From Mesostigma viride (taxonomy: Eukaryota; Streptophyta; Mesostigmatophyceae; Mesostigmatales; Mesostigmataceae): a stretch of 64,000 nucleotides of DNA. Shown in pieces: positions 33,431 to 44,986 of the stretch; the stretch's first letter is position 1, and each line of letters opens with the position of its first letter. The notes under the pieces were generated by a model, which saw only the letters and a list, made by a program, of their open reading frames with translations, did not search any database and was not told where the DNA came from. A program made the position numbers and the translations under genes. Location of the stretch: NCBI GenBank assembly GCA_009746045.1, contig RPFO01000079.1, positions 1,593,285-1,657,284 of the forward strand, written 5' to 3'.

Positions 33431-35166
33431 CCCGTGTTTTTTTAATTAGAACGCGATATATCGCGTTGTAAGCTTTTTTTAGAACGCGTATAGCACCTAA
33501 GGAAAATTTTTTTTCATGGTCATGTATATACTTTCCTGAAAGCCCATAAATCAAAGGATTTTTTGAGCTACTCAGACCTACAAACTGCTTATTCATTAGA
33601 GAGATACACTGGTTTGAATACAGGGGGGTCTGACCATGACCGCGATTTCTTGACCCTAGGTCACAAGTCATGCGCTTATTCACAAATCGTTCATGAAAAA
33701 AATCTGGCTTCTTGCACGAGCTATGGGCAACATATGCAGGCTCTGTGAAACAAAACTCTGGCCCATTGGGCCACTGGAGCTATTTTTCATTAGCATCACA
33801 ATTACAACGCAGTACAACGCAGTGGGAAACATGAGAGCCCTTGACAACATTACGCAACGACCCGAGCCCATAAACGGGGCCATAGTGAGCTTGGAGGGTC
33901 AAAACGTTGAACATAGGCGTTGTATAAGTTATACAGCATCAAACATGCATCAAACATCATGACTGGATGACCTAATATGACTGAATCAGGCAGCCATAGC
34001 CAAAGCATCATCCACTCTCACAACGTGTTGAGCACATGCCTCGTGGGAATGGAGGTGCTGGGTTTTCATTCCATAACGCGTGCAATACTGAAAGAAAGAG
34101 GCACGTGTAATGCAAGGCTTGGATAGGTTGAGTGATCCATGAGCTTACATGCAGGCAAAGATGACGCTGGAATGCATGCTAGCAAATGGTGGCAAGATGC
34201 TAACAACACATGATTATACACCATGATTATGGGCACCCAGCTGATCTTCTTGCACAATCAACGCAGTATAAACCATCAACATCCAATCCTCACGATATAT
34301 GCACGGCTTGACGACGTATACAGCACCTAAATACTGCACAACTGCAACCTGCTATGGCTGACATGCAAGCAACGTCGAGTAGGATGGCGGTCTTAGAGAG
34401 GCTGGGCAGAGGTCGGTAGAAATAAGTGGAAAACTGGCAGAAACTAGGTAGAAACACGATATACTTACGCCTGCAAGCACTATTGAGCCGGTGGCAGAGG
34501 CCATTTCCAGGAAAATACAGCATACCGTAGCAATAGCCACGGTCACGCCTTACGCTATTTGCAGGCACCATCATGCCCGGAGCTACCCAATAAAAGTCTG
34601 CACAAATCTCGGTTTAGCCGAGAGTCCGGGCGTTCGGAATGAATAAACATGTGTTAAGAAGTCGAAACACCATGGAAATACCAAGCATGGTGCCGCAGCA
34701 GACCCGAGTCTTGACGTAATAATATGTATGCCGGTTTCCAGGGTTTCCGCATGAAAGTTGGGTGAGAAACTGGAAAAAACTACGTTTCCTTTGCCCCAGT
34801 ACCTCAACAAACTCGTAGAAACCTAATTATCAACCTTTGAACGCATCATCATGGTCGTGCTACCCAACAGCCACTGAAATTCGCGCGAAAACTGGCGAGA
34901 TCTACCTGCCGCCATCGCCGTCGTCTTCACCTTCGTCCCGCGAAAATGCCTGATTTCAGTGGTACATATTTGTTTGCAGCTGTCACAAAAAAAATACCAA
35001 AAATACCAGGATTTTTTCTTGAATTCTATGAGATGTTTCTGACCTATCTTGAAAGTTTCAGACCAAAAATCGCATGTTTAATAGGTTTGCCACGTGTCAG
35101 ATTACAACGCGATACATCGCGTTCTAACCCTACAACGCGATGTATCGCGTTGTAAAAAAACACGGG
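33431..35166. mobile_element. Non-autonomous piggyBac-like DNA transposon
   Basis: The element starts CCCGTGTTTTTTT and ends with its reverse complement AAAAAAACACGGG, and both sides are flanked by TTAA (33,427-33,430 and 35,167-35,170). TTAA duplication plus 13-bp inverted repeats starting CCC is the signature of the piggyBac superfamily. Just inside both ends lie palindromes built on AACGCGAT: a perfect 18-bp one at left and two near-perfect copies at right. No transposase-like ORF is present in the 1.74 kb, so movement would depend on an enzyme from elsewhere. The left end sits in the (TTTAA)n tail of a LINE remnant, which supplied the target TTAA. Confidence 0.85.
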
Positions 35167-35351
35167 TTAAGGTTCAGGACTTCACTCGATCTGCATTGGC
35201 ACGTCGTAGTCACGTGCTTATTAAGTTATGCCACAAAGCTCTACCTGGTGTGCATCACATTGTCGAGGCCGGCAAGCAGAAAATAGTAAACTAAATGCTG
35301 TCGAGCACCTGATGTACATCATAATCACCGTATTTAAGTCGATTCATGACT

Positions 35352-37285
35352 AATGCCTGCAGCTATTACGCGAACTGCTATTATGACGAGCAAACGCACA
35401 ACAACGCAACGCAGCCTGGCGGCTGCGCTTGGCAATGAAAATACGTCTGCAGCTCGCCCACCGGCCCAGATGGCCACGGTGACACTAGTCGTGCACTGGT
35501 GCTCGCCCAGCCTCCCGGGCTCGCCTCGCCATCTGCATCGCCTGAACCTAAGCGCATGGTCGCTCTGCTGAGCCGCCCTGGGAAGAGACCTCCTTTGACG
35601 TCAACAGCTCCGGCTTCTGGCGACGCAGTCCCAGTTGGTTCATGGAAGACGTGTTTTATGGCAATCACGCCTCGCTTCTAGCCCTGTGCGTGTACCTCAC
35701 GTCCCACAACCGTGGCCGCTGGCCTGGTGACGGCAAGCTTGTCGACCCCGCCGAGGCTCTCCCAATCATTCATGCACCGCATGAGTCGCCCCAAGCTCCA
35801 ACGCTTCGCCCTCTGCTCCCTTGTTGGACGCTCCGAAGCCGAGATCTGGGCTTCCCAACCGCCCCCCCCCACCTTCCCCACCGAAGCCACCATCCGCACC
35901 CTCCTCAAGGAAGCTTTCGAGCAGCACGTGACCCCTCTTGCCGCAGATGTGGCGGCAATTGGCGGCCGCCACGCTGGCTGCTGAGCTTCCCACCATCCCC
36001 ACCGCCACCGCCACCCTCCTCGCCTCTACCCCCCCCCCCCCCCTCCGCCTCCGACTCCATCACCGCCCAGCTCCGCGACATCGACCAGCGCATCAAGGAT
36101 AATGCAATCGCTATCGAGGTCTTGCAGAACACAGCAGGCCTCACCGCCCAGGCAGTGAAGGACATCGCCGCCAAGCCAGCCCCGGCTGGCCTGGCCGGCG
36201 ATGCTCCTCCCATCACGACCTGGGCGGACATGCTTAAGCAACATACCACCTCCACCACCTCCGCCGTCGCAGCCCAGCTCCAGCGGCAGACGCTTGACCT
36301 CCGCGAGGAGGCCGAGCTCGCCAAGCGCAGCCTCAACGCCATACTCAAGAACTTCGACATGGAAGAAGGTGAGAATTCCGAGAAGCTTGCACGTGCGTTT
36401 GAGAGCAAAATCCTTGCACGCATGGGCCTTCTTGGTGAGATCAAGCTGACCGCTCACCGCCTCCCCCGCGCGCGGGGTAAGGCAGGGGCGCCTCCGCTTC
36501 TTCTCATCTTTGATAGCCCAGCGGACAAGATTTCGTTTCTCAGACGCCGCAAGCGGCTCGAGAATACTCCCTTCACCGTGGACGACGACTTGACCCTGGC
36601 ACAGCAACAACGGCGACGGGAGCTATGGCCGACCTACCTCCAGCTCCGGCAGACCAAGGCGGGCCAGCCGGTGTACTGGAAGGGGGCGGCCATCTACGTC
36701 GGCCACAAGCCCTGGCAAGCGACCCCCTCGACCACCGCGGCCCCAGCAACTCCAGCCCCAGCCTAGGGGAATACAGCAGTAGTACATAGAATAGTTAGAC
36801 AGTGGCCTTGTACATGCCCGCCTACTACAGGCACTATACCAGCTTAGGCCTAGCCTTTTTAGTCATGTACATGTGTGCCTATGATGAGCCACCCTCCAGA
36901 TGATGCCTAGCTTTATTTAATTATGCAGTGCCCATGCAGGGAGTAACTCTCTGCTGAGACGCCATGCCCTAGCTTCTTTGTATAGCTATGCTGATCTTCC
37001 CCCCCATGACAGGCTCCCCCTTCGCTGGGCATAGCTTGAAGATCATGGGGATGCAAGTGCCCTAGTGCACGTACCTAGAGCAAGGGTCCTTTACATCCCC
37101 ACCCTTGCAGGAAGTAGCTTAGGATGTATGATAGGCCATATGCCCCCCTCTCAGGGGCTATGTGCTACATATACTCCCAACGGAGTTATGTTACAATTCA
37201 ATTCAATTCAATTCAATTCAATTCAATTCAATTCAATTCAATTCAATTCAATTCAATTCAATTCAATTCAATTCATGACTAATAC
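35352..37285 (+). mobile_element. ORF1-only LINE-like retroelement, copy A
   Basis: The coding part (about 35,380-36,766) encodes a protein starting MTSKRTTTQRSLAAAL. A Pro-rich region follows, then a coiled-coil (DSITAQLRDIDQRIKDNAIA; LDLREEAELAKRSLNAIL), then an ORF1p-like C-terminal domain (FDSPADKISFLRRRKRLENT, LAQQQRRRELWPTYLQLRQT). That order resembles LINE ORF1 RNA-binding proteins. No reverse transcriptase follows: after the stop comes a roughly 400-bp 3' UTR, the hairpin CTCCCAACGGAG (37,174-37,185) and a (TTCAA)n tail of about 17 units. The frame is broken near 35.5 and 35.8 kb, so copy A is a pseudogene. The element would need an enzyme supplied in trans, like mammalian half-LINEs. 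Confidence 0.75.
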
Positions 37286-37286
37286 T

Positions 37287-37466
37287 TAATGACTGACTAG
37301 CTAGACCTTTTCAGTGGTTTTCCATTTGCGGGTATTTCCTCGTAAATGGTGGGAGAGCGATCGCAGCAATGGTGCTTACCACTAGACACTCCCGGCCAGT
37401 TATGCTCGAAACACACGCCCTGATCAAGCAAGCTGTTTCCGGCCCCACCGTCTAGGTCATCTACAC
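37287..37466 (+). repeat. Dispersed repeat module M1
   Basis: Nearly identical to 16,826-16,996 and, inverted, to the arm ending near 18,200 (GACTGACTAGCTAGACC through CCGTCTAGGTCATCT). No coding capacity. It lies directly after the TTCAA tail of copy A. Confidence 0.85.
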
Positions 37467-37474
37467 GTAAAAAT

Positions 37475-37743
37475 TAAATTAATTTAAATTATAACATGCC
37501 TCCGTTTGGAGATCATGTAGCACATATTCCATGATGGATGGGTGGGGTGGAGGAAGCCGCGTAATCGAACTATCCTAACTCTAAGCTATCTAGTCTAGAA
37601 AATCCTAACTGCACTACTCATCAAAACGCCTCCTCCGCTTGGGGGGAGGGGGCTTGCCCACAGGGTCGGGCGTGTGCGCCTTGATGTAATCTTCTGCCAC
37701 CGCGTCTTGTCCTGCATGGCAGTCCAAAGACGGGAGAGAGAGT
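37475..37743 (-). pseudogene. LINE ORF2 C-terminus and 3' end
   Basis: On the minus strand a short coding tail (EDYIKAHTPDPVGKPPPPK then RRRRFDE, stop) is followed by a 3' UTR, the hairpin CTCCAAACGGAG (37,500-37,511) and an AATTTAA-type tail. It matches the plus-strand fragment at 40.78-41.03 kb. The rest of the ORF is missing. Confidence 0.7.
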
Positions 37744-39730
37744 GGATTGAATTGAATTGTAACATAACTCCGTTGGGAGTATATGTAGCACATAGCCCTT
37801 GAGAGGGGGGCATATGGCCTATCATACATCCTATAAGCTACTTCCTGCAAGGGTGGGGATGTAAAGGACCCTTGCTCTAGGTACGTGCACTAGGGCACTT
37901 GCATCCCCATGATCTTCAAGCTATGCCCAGCGAAGGGGGAGCCTGTCATGGGGGGGAAGATCAGCATAGCTATACAAAGAAGCTAGGGCATGGCGTCTCA
38001 GCAGAGAGTTACTCCCTGCATGGGCACTGCATAATTAAATAAAGCTAGGCATCATCTGGAGGGTGGCTCATCATAGGCACACATGTACATGACTAAAAAG
38101 GCTAGGCCTAAGCTGGTATAGTGCCTGTAGTAGGCGGGCATGTACAAGGCCACTGTCTAACTATTCTACACTACTGCTGCTGTATTCCCCTAAGCTGGGG
38201 CTGGAGTTGCTGGGGCCGCGGTGGTCGAGGGGGTCGCTTGCCAGGGCTTGTGGCCGACGTAGATGGCCGCCCCCTTCCAGTACACCGGCTGGCCCGCCTT
38301 GGTCTGCCGGAGCTGGAGGTAGGTCGGCCATAGCTCCCGTCGCCGTTGTTGCTGTGCCAGGGTCAAGTCGTCGTCCACGGTGAAGGGAGTATTCTCGAGC
38401 CGCTTGCGGCGTCTGAGAAACGAAATCTTGTCCGCTGGGCTATCAAAGATGAGAAGAACCGGAGGCGCCCCTGCCTTACCCCGCGCGCGGGGTCCGAGGC
38501 GGTGGGCAGTCAGCTTGATCTCACCAAGGCTGAGGCCCATGCGTGCAAGGATTTTGCTCTCAAACGCACGTGCAAGCTTCTCGGAATTCTCACCTTCTTC
38601 CATGTCGAAGTTCTTGAGTATGGCGTTGAGGCTGCGCTTGGCGAGCTCGGCCTCCTCGCGGAGGTCAAGCGTCTGCCGCTGGAGCTGGGCTGCGACGGCG
38701 GAGGTGGTGGAGGTGGTATGTTGCTTAAGCATGTCCGCCCAGGTCGTGATGGGAGGAGCATCGCCGGCCAGGCCAGCCGGGGCTGGCTTGGCGGCAATGT
38801 CCTTCACTGCCTGGGCGGTGAGGCCTCACTGTGTTCTGCAAGACCTCGATAGCGATTGCATTATCCTTGAGGCGCTGGTCGATGTCGCGGAGCTGGGCGG
38901 TGATGGAGTCGGTGGAGGCGGAGGGGGGGGGGGGGGTGGAGGCGAGGAGGGTGGCGGTGGCGGTGGGGATGGTGGGAAGCTCAGCAGCCAGCGTGGCGGC
39001 CGCCAATTGCCGCCACATCTGCGGCAAGAGGGGTCGCGTTCTGCTCGAAAGCTTCCTTGAGGAGGGTGCGGATGGTGCCGCTTCGGTGGGGAAGGTGGGG
39101 GGGGGCGGTGGGGAAGCCCAGATCTCGGCTTCGGAGCGTCCAACAAGGGAGCAGAGGGCGAAGCGTGGGAGCTTGGGGCGACTCATGCGGTGAATGATTG
39201 GGAGAGCCTCGGCGGGGTCGACAAGCTGGCCATCACCAGGCCAGCGTCCACGGTTGTGGGACGTGAGGTGCACGCACAGGGCTAGAAGCGAGGCGTGATT
39301 GCCGTAAAACAAGTCTTCCATGATGAACCAACCGGCGCTGCGTTGCCAGAAGCCGGGGCGGTTGATGTCAAAGGAGGTCTCTTCCCAGGGCGGCTCAGCA
39401 GAGCGACTGCGCTTAGGTTCAGGCGATGCAGATCGTGGCGAGGCGAGCCCGGGAGGCTGGGCGAGCACCATGCAGTGCACTACTAGTGTCACCGTTGCCA
39501 TCTGGGCCGGTGGGCGAAGCTGCAGCCGAAGCTGCAGGCGTATTTTCATTGCCAAGCGCAGCCGCCAGACTGCGTTGCGTCGAGAGGCGTTTGCTCATCG
39601 TATATTGCGTAATAGCTTTGGAAAATTATATCAGCATGTGCGTCGTAGAAAGACGCATCGATTGTGATATTCACGGCTAAATTCGGTGCTCAAACGTGAA
39701 AGTTATGAGCTCCGCCGTCAGCCATGGCTA
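37744..39730 (-). mobile_element. ORF1-only LINE-like retroelement, copy B (inverted)
   Basis: Nearly identical to copy A but on the opposite strand, running from about 39,730 (5' block AGCCATGGCTGACGGCGGAG) to a short TTGAATTGAATTG tail at 37,744. It holds the same coiled-coil and C-terminal domain (38,190-38,807), the same 3' UTR and the same terminal hairpin (37,768-37,779). Small insertions and deletions break the frame in several places. Its 5' end is more complete than that of copy A and agrees with the diverged copy at 19.1 kb, so these three define the 5' terminus. Confidence 0.8.
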
Positions 39731-40240
39731 GAGAGTGGATGCGGTGCTCAAACTGGGCTGGGACCACTAGGTCGTCCAGCAACATCTGGATGTAGTTCGT
39801 GACAGGTTCCCCTACCCTTTTGGGAATGCCCTTGGGGCCAGGCCAGGTCAGAATATGCCGCCCTGGCTGGCCAAGCCGCTGGGGGCCGGCCAGATCAAGG
39901 GCGGTGTCGACCTGGCTGGTGCGAGCAAGGTGTCCTACAAATGCTATCCTATGCTGCCTAATCTCGTCCGAAATACGAGGCATGCCATGATACAAAGACT
40001 CTGATGACGGACGCTCGTAAAACCCTACGTTAAGGACAGCTGTCGGAGCATCCTGTAAACCGTGCCGTCTAGCCTAGTAGCTGCCAGTTTGGGTGGGCCG
40101 GATTGTCCACGCCTCGGCGCCATACGTGAGCACCATGAGGACGAGGACCTTGAAGAGCATGCGCTTGCGGTGCTCGCCCAGGCCCTTCGAGCGTCAGTAG
40201 GTGTTGAGCGAACGGAGCCTGGCCCAGGCCAGGCCGATGC
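39690..40240 (-). pseudogene. LINE ORF2 C-terminal fragment
   Basis: Reading minus from about 40,200: GEHRKRMLFKVLVLMVLTYG then AEAWTIRPTQTG, the YGAExW block found after the reverse transcriptase core of LINEs. After a break comes MPRISDEIRQHRIAFVGHLA, the matching downstream block. Stops and frame changes separate the blocks, so it is a dead fragment. Confidence 0.7.
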
Positions 40241-40242
40241 TC

Positions 40243-40412
40243 TACACGTAAGCCAGCCATAATTTCAATGCACAACGGCTACATATTTCCATCACCATTC
40301 ATATTCATCATCCGGAACGACTCGAACACGCGGACAAGATAACGGCAGGCTCGAGCTACCATGGTCCGGATTCTCCCGATTTCTGGCCTGCGCTGGTTGT
40401 CTCCTTAATACA
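40243..40412 (+). repeat. Dispersed repeat module M2
   Basis: Nearly identical to 17,003-17,166 and inverted to 17,519-17,685 (ACACGTAAGCCAGCC through CTGCGCTGGTTGTCTCC). It ends in the recurrent GGTTGTCTC motif. No coding capacity. Confidence 0.85.
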
Positions 40413-40414
40413 CA

Positions 40415-40680
40415 CGCGCACTTAGCTCGCACCAACCAGGTAGACACCTCACGTGGCCCCTCTGCAGGGCTGCGCCCCGCCCAGCCGGGCCGGCGCCTCC
40501 TCCGCACGTGGGCCGGGCCCAGCCAGGTTAGACACCGCAAGGCCCACACCTTCAAAGAGCAGCTCGTAGATCGAGGACATGGGGGGCCTAGGCCTCTCCG
40601 TGATTTGGAAAAAGATGATGGACAAGGCCAAGGGGGCCCAGGTCATTGAGGTCATAAAATTCAAGGGTCCCATGGAATTC
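40415..40680 (-). pseudogene. LINE ORF2 C-terminal fragment
   Basis: The minus strand encodes short stretches (TWLGPAHVRRRRRPGWAGR, REVSTWLVRAK) related in composition and order to the LINE tails at 39.7-39.9 kb and 45.4-45.6 kb. It carries the shared segment CGGAGAGGCCTAGGCC in minus orientation. Only a remnant. Confidence 0.5.
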
Positions 40681-40779
40681 CATCAAACCTGAAGCTTCTG
40701 AATAACTACAGAAATGCAACTGCCAACCACTGAATGATGATTGGGCATCATCAACATGATGTTTGGGCATGCATACCAC

Positions 40780-41036
40780 CACTTACTAGACGCGGTGGCA
40801 GAAGATTGTCAAGGCTCACACGCCAGCCCCTGCATGTGGGCAAGCCACCTCGATCCCCCCAAGAGGAGGAGGCGTTTTGATGAGTAGTTAGTTAGGATTT
40901 TCTAGACTAGATAGCTTAGAGTTAGGTTAGTTCGATACGCGGCTTCCTCCACTCCACCCATCCATGAAGGAATATGTGCTACATGATCTCCCAACGGAGG
41001 CATGTTATAATTTAATCTAATTTAATAAAGTACCAC
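40780..41036 (+). mobile_element. LINE 3' end with TTTAA-type tail
   Basis: The plus-strand copy of the 3' end also present at 37.48-37.74 kb: an ORF2 terminal codon block ending GAGGAGGCGTTTTGATGAGT, a 3' UTR, the hairpin CTCCCAACGGAG (40,988-40,999) and an AT-rich tail. Confidence 0.75.
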
Positions 41037-41431
41037 CACTTGTTGGGGGTACTACCCCCAGCCATACGCCGGTTATGTGCTAAAAATAGAGAAAAAAACG
41101 CTGTTTTGGGCACATCTTGCCGAGAACAGTGGGAGAACCAGTTGCATGCCAAAAGCACAACACCCATAAAAATGTCATGGCACAATCAGCACATCCCTTC
41201 ATGTTATTAATTTTTGACCGAAAAATACGCTTTTATAGGGGGGGCATCCCCGTATACACTCGTAACACATCAATAATGACTGAAAAGCACAAGACAAATT
41301 CTGTCATGACCATAGAAGGCACTGTTAGAGCTTGGTGCCATTCTGAGCTCAGCTGTAGACGTTATTATTGTTGGCAGTTGGCCACCTGTGCAGACGATTG
41401 TGACTATTAAGGCACACTATAACACTTCCTA

Positions 41432-41915
41432 TCCACCCACCCACCCACCCACCCACCCACCCACCCACCCACCCACCCACCCACCCACCCACCCACCCAC
41501 CCACCCACCCACCCACCCACCCACCCACCCACCCACCCACCCACCCACCCACCCACCCACCCACCCACCCACCCACCCACCCACCCACCCACCCACCCAC
41601 CCACCCACCCACCCACCCACCCACCCACCCACCCACCGGCCCACCCACCGGCCCACCCACCGGCCCACCCACCCACCGGCCCACCCACCGGCCCACCCAC
41701 CGGCCCACCCACCCACCGGCCCACCCACCGGCCCACCCACCGGCCCACCCACCGGCCCACCCACCGGCCCACCCACCGGCCCACCCACCGGCCCACCCAC
41801 CGGCCCACCCACCGGCCCACCCACCGGCCCACCCACCCACCCACCCACCCACCCACCCACCCACCCACCCACCCACCCACCCACCCACCCACCCACCCAC
41901 CCATCCATCCATCCC
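41432..41915. repeat. (CCAC)n / (CCGGCCCACCCA)n microsatellite array
   Basis: About 200 bp of pure CCCA tetramers, then about 190 bp in which CCGG interrupts at regular intervals to make a 12-bp higher-order unit, then pure CCCA and a few CCAT units. ORFs across it are artefacts. Confidence 0.95.
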
Positions 41916-42055
41916 TCGGGGTTTATTAATGCTCCGTGACTCCCTAACGGGAGCGCGAGTTTAATTAATTAGCACACAAGCCCGGCATGCACGGTTAATT
42001 AGTTAGTTGATTAAACTCGTGCTCCCGTTGGGGAGTCACGGAGCATTGACCCCGA
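41916..42055. repeat. Foldback element between two microsatellites
   Basis: TCGGGGTTTATTAATGCTCC at left and its near reverse complement at right form arms of about 57-62 bp, with roughly 20 bp between them. Each arm contains a CTCCC-N4-GGGAG hairpin (41,940-41,953 and 42,022-42,035). Outward from each arm, read in that arm's sense, comes a GGAT-type array. Confidence 0.85.
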
Positions 42056-42401
42056 TGGATGGATGGATGGATGGATGGATGGATGGATGGATGGATGGAT
42101 GGATGGATGGATGGATGGATGGATGGATGGATGGATGGATGGATGGATGGATGGATGGATGGATGGATGGATGGATGGATGGATGGATGGATGGATGGAT
42201 GGATGGATGGATGGATGGATGGATGGATGGATGGATGGATGGATGGATGGATGGATGGATGGATGGATGGATGGATGGATGGATGGATGGATGGATGGAT
42301 GGATGGATGGATGGATGGATGGATGGATGGATGGATGGATGGATGGATGGATGGATGGATGGATGGATGGATGGATGGATGGATGGATGGATGGATGGAT
42401 G
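42055..42401. repeat. (GGAT)n microsatellite
   Basis: About 87 uninterrupted GGAT tetramers. ORFs of MDGW/HPSI type across it are artefacts. Confidence 0.97.
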
Positions 42402-43533
42402 GCTGTCGCGTTTGCGTGCCATTATATCCTAGCCTATCACTTGGAAGGCATATCCATAGCAATAGAGTACTCTTGTGTGTGATCCACTATATAAATAATG
42501 TGGAAATGATAGGTGTGGTCCTTGACGGCACCACCACCTTCATGACAGGCAGCGCAGCCAGCCGATATTTATATTATGAAGATTGCAATAATGCTTTATG
42601 ATGAAAGCAATGCCCAAACCATTCATTCCATAACATTTGACAAATTACAATGAATGCCGAGTTGTGCTGCCGCAACTGTAAGAGTAACTACATATCCTTG
42701 AGACCCATCGAAATCACCACAGACCGACCATGACGCCACTGTGGCGCAACAGTGTTTACTTACGTCATAATCTATATCAACTGTGTGACTCTGCGCTCAT
42801 GTCCCAGTTACTGGCACACTGGCCAACGACGAACCGGCCCTTTCCCGGGACTGTTCCCGGGTCAGCAGAACGTTTCTCGTCCACAATGCCAACAACATCC
42901 CAACCGGATCAAACCATTGTCAATCTTATCAACCATCGTCATGGCAACGACATGCAACCACTCACGGGGGCTGCTCCGGGCTGTTCGAGAAGTTTAACCC
43001 CATGAAGACAACAAACTAGTTGTGAGGGAGAGAAACGAGCGAACAACGACCACACCATGGCCGCTGCGCTGCTCCTAAATACCTCCAAAAATCCCGGCAT
43101 CCATGCGCTGTCGCATTTGCCAGCAAGCCGCCTGACGTGCAGTTAGACTGCCAGCAAAATGCAGAGCAAGTCTGTTCGACAACCACGTGCGAGCCAGCAC
43201 ACCGCACACTACGATCTGCGTATCTAGCTTTGTCAGATGGACTGAACATCATTCCGTCTGAACAATACAAAAGATTCATAACTGCCAAATGTCACGCACC
43301 GGAATATTGCGCAAGCCACCAAGGCTTTGCGCCCCAAAGTCTTGCGCCTGAACCTAAGTCAGGTCACCTAAGACTGTCACTCTAGAAATTCAGGCCTTTC
43401 CGGCGCGGCGCTCCACACCGGCCCAAGGAACAAAGCCTGCGGCCTACTGAATCGGAACCAACCAAACGTCGGTAACGATTCCGAACCGCGTAACTTCTTG
43501 AGTGCACGGACGTAAATGATCACGGACGTGACA
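42402..43533 (+). repeat. Tandem duplication, copy 1 (1132 bp)
   Basis: Starts GCTGTCGCGTTTGCG and ends GATCACGGACGTGACA; repeated at 43,534-44,986 with very few differences. Small ORFs of 80-91 codons are conserved in both copies, but this follows from near identity and no domain is recognisable. Confidence 0.9.
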
Positions 43534-44986
43534 GCTGTCGCGTTTGCGTGCCATTATATCCTAGCCTATCACTTGGAAGGCATATCCATAGCAATAGAGT
43601 ACTCTTGTGTGTGATCCACTATATTCCCCCCCACTTTTTAGCTCGAAAAAATGAAGAGCCAAAAAGTCAAAAAGAGGATCACATAGGGAAAAAAAAATTC
43701 CCACGACAGGACCACACATGCTTTTCAAATAGGCTAAGCAATAACCTCTTCAGTGCTTTTTCAAGGATAAGCATAATCCTCTTCATGGCTTTTTCAAGGA
43801 TATAGCCTAATCCTCTTCATAGCTTTTTAAAGGATAAGCTTAATCCTCTTCCAAGTGCTTGATTCTGCAAGCAGCTTGGGTATATCTCCGGCTCAGGCTG
43901 TCCGAACTGAACCCGCCAAGGGTTGTTCGCTCGTTTAAATAAAGTGGAAATGATAGGTGTGGTCCTTGACGGCACCACCACCACCTTCATGACAGGCAGC
44001 GCAGCCAGCCGATATTTATATTATGAAGATTGCAATAATGCTTTATGATGAAAGCAATGCCCAAACCATTCATTCCATAACATTTGACAAATTACAATGA
44101 ATGCCGAGTTGTGCTGCCGCAACTGTAAGAGTAACTACATATCCTTGAGACCCATCGAAATCACCACAGACCGACCATGACGCCACTGTGGCGCAACAGT
44201 GTTTACTTACGTCATAATCTATATCAACTGTGTGACTCTGCGCTCATGTCCCAGTTACTGGCACACTGGCCAACGACGAACCGGCCCTTTCCCGGGACTG
44301 TTCCCGGGTCAGCAGAACGTTTCTCGTCCACAATGCCAACAACATCCCAACCGGATCAAACCATTGTCAATCTTATCAACCATCGTCATGGCAACGACAT
44401 GCAACCACTCACGGGGGCTGCTCCGGGCTGTTCGAGAAGTTTAACCCCATGAAGACAACAAACTAGTTGTGAGGGAGAGAAACGAGCGAACAACGACCAC
44501 CATGGCCGCTGCGCTGCTCCTAAATACCTCCAAAAATCCCGGCATCCATGCGCTGTCGCATTTGCCAGCAAGCCGCCTGACGTGCAGTTAGACTGCCAGC
44601 AAAATGCAGAGCAAGTCTGTTCGACAACCACGTGCGAGCCAGCACACCGCACACTACGATCTGCGTATCTAGCTTTGTCAGATGGACTGAACATCATTCC
44701 GTCTGAACAATACAAAAGATTCATAACTGCCAAATGTCACGCACCGGAATATTGCGCAAGCCACCAAGGCTTTGCGCCCCAAAGTCTTGCGCCTGAACCT
44801 AAGTCAGGTCACCTAAGACTGTCACTCTAGAAATTCAGGCCTTTCCGGCACGGCGCTCCACACCGGCCCAAGGAACAAAGCCTGCGGCCTACTGAATCGG
44901 AACCAACCAAACGTCGGTAACGATTCCGATTACGGCAACCGCGTAACTTCTTGAGTGCACGGACGTAAATGATCACGGACGTGACA
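43534..44986 (+). repeat. Tandem duplication, copy 2 (1453 bp)
   Basis: Same unit as copy 1 plus an insertion of about 313 bp at 43,625-43,937. The end GTGACA runs straight into the next GGAT array. The pair is bounded on both outer sides by the same tetranucleotide. Confidence 0.9.
43625..43937 (+). repeat. 313-bp insertion with a degenerate tandem repeat
   Basis: Found only in copy 2. It includes about four copies of a 34-bp unit around CTTTTTCAAGGATA followed by TAATCCTCTTCAT (43,740-43,855). I see no target-site duplication; it could equally be a deletion from copy 1. Confidence 0.7.

Noticed and set aside
41349-42601. HPPT, GGWV, MDGW and HPSI repeat proteins
   Set aside because: They are translations of CCAC and GGAT microsatellites.
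42730-43005. Conserved 91-codon ORF in both tandem copies
   Set aside because: Identity reflects the recent duplication; composition and context show no coding signal.
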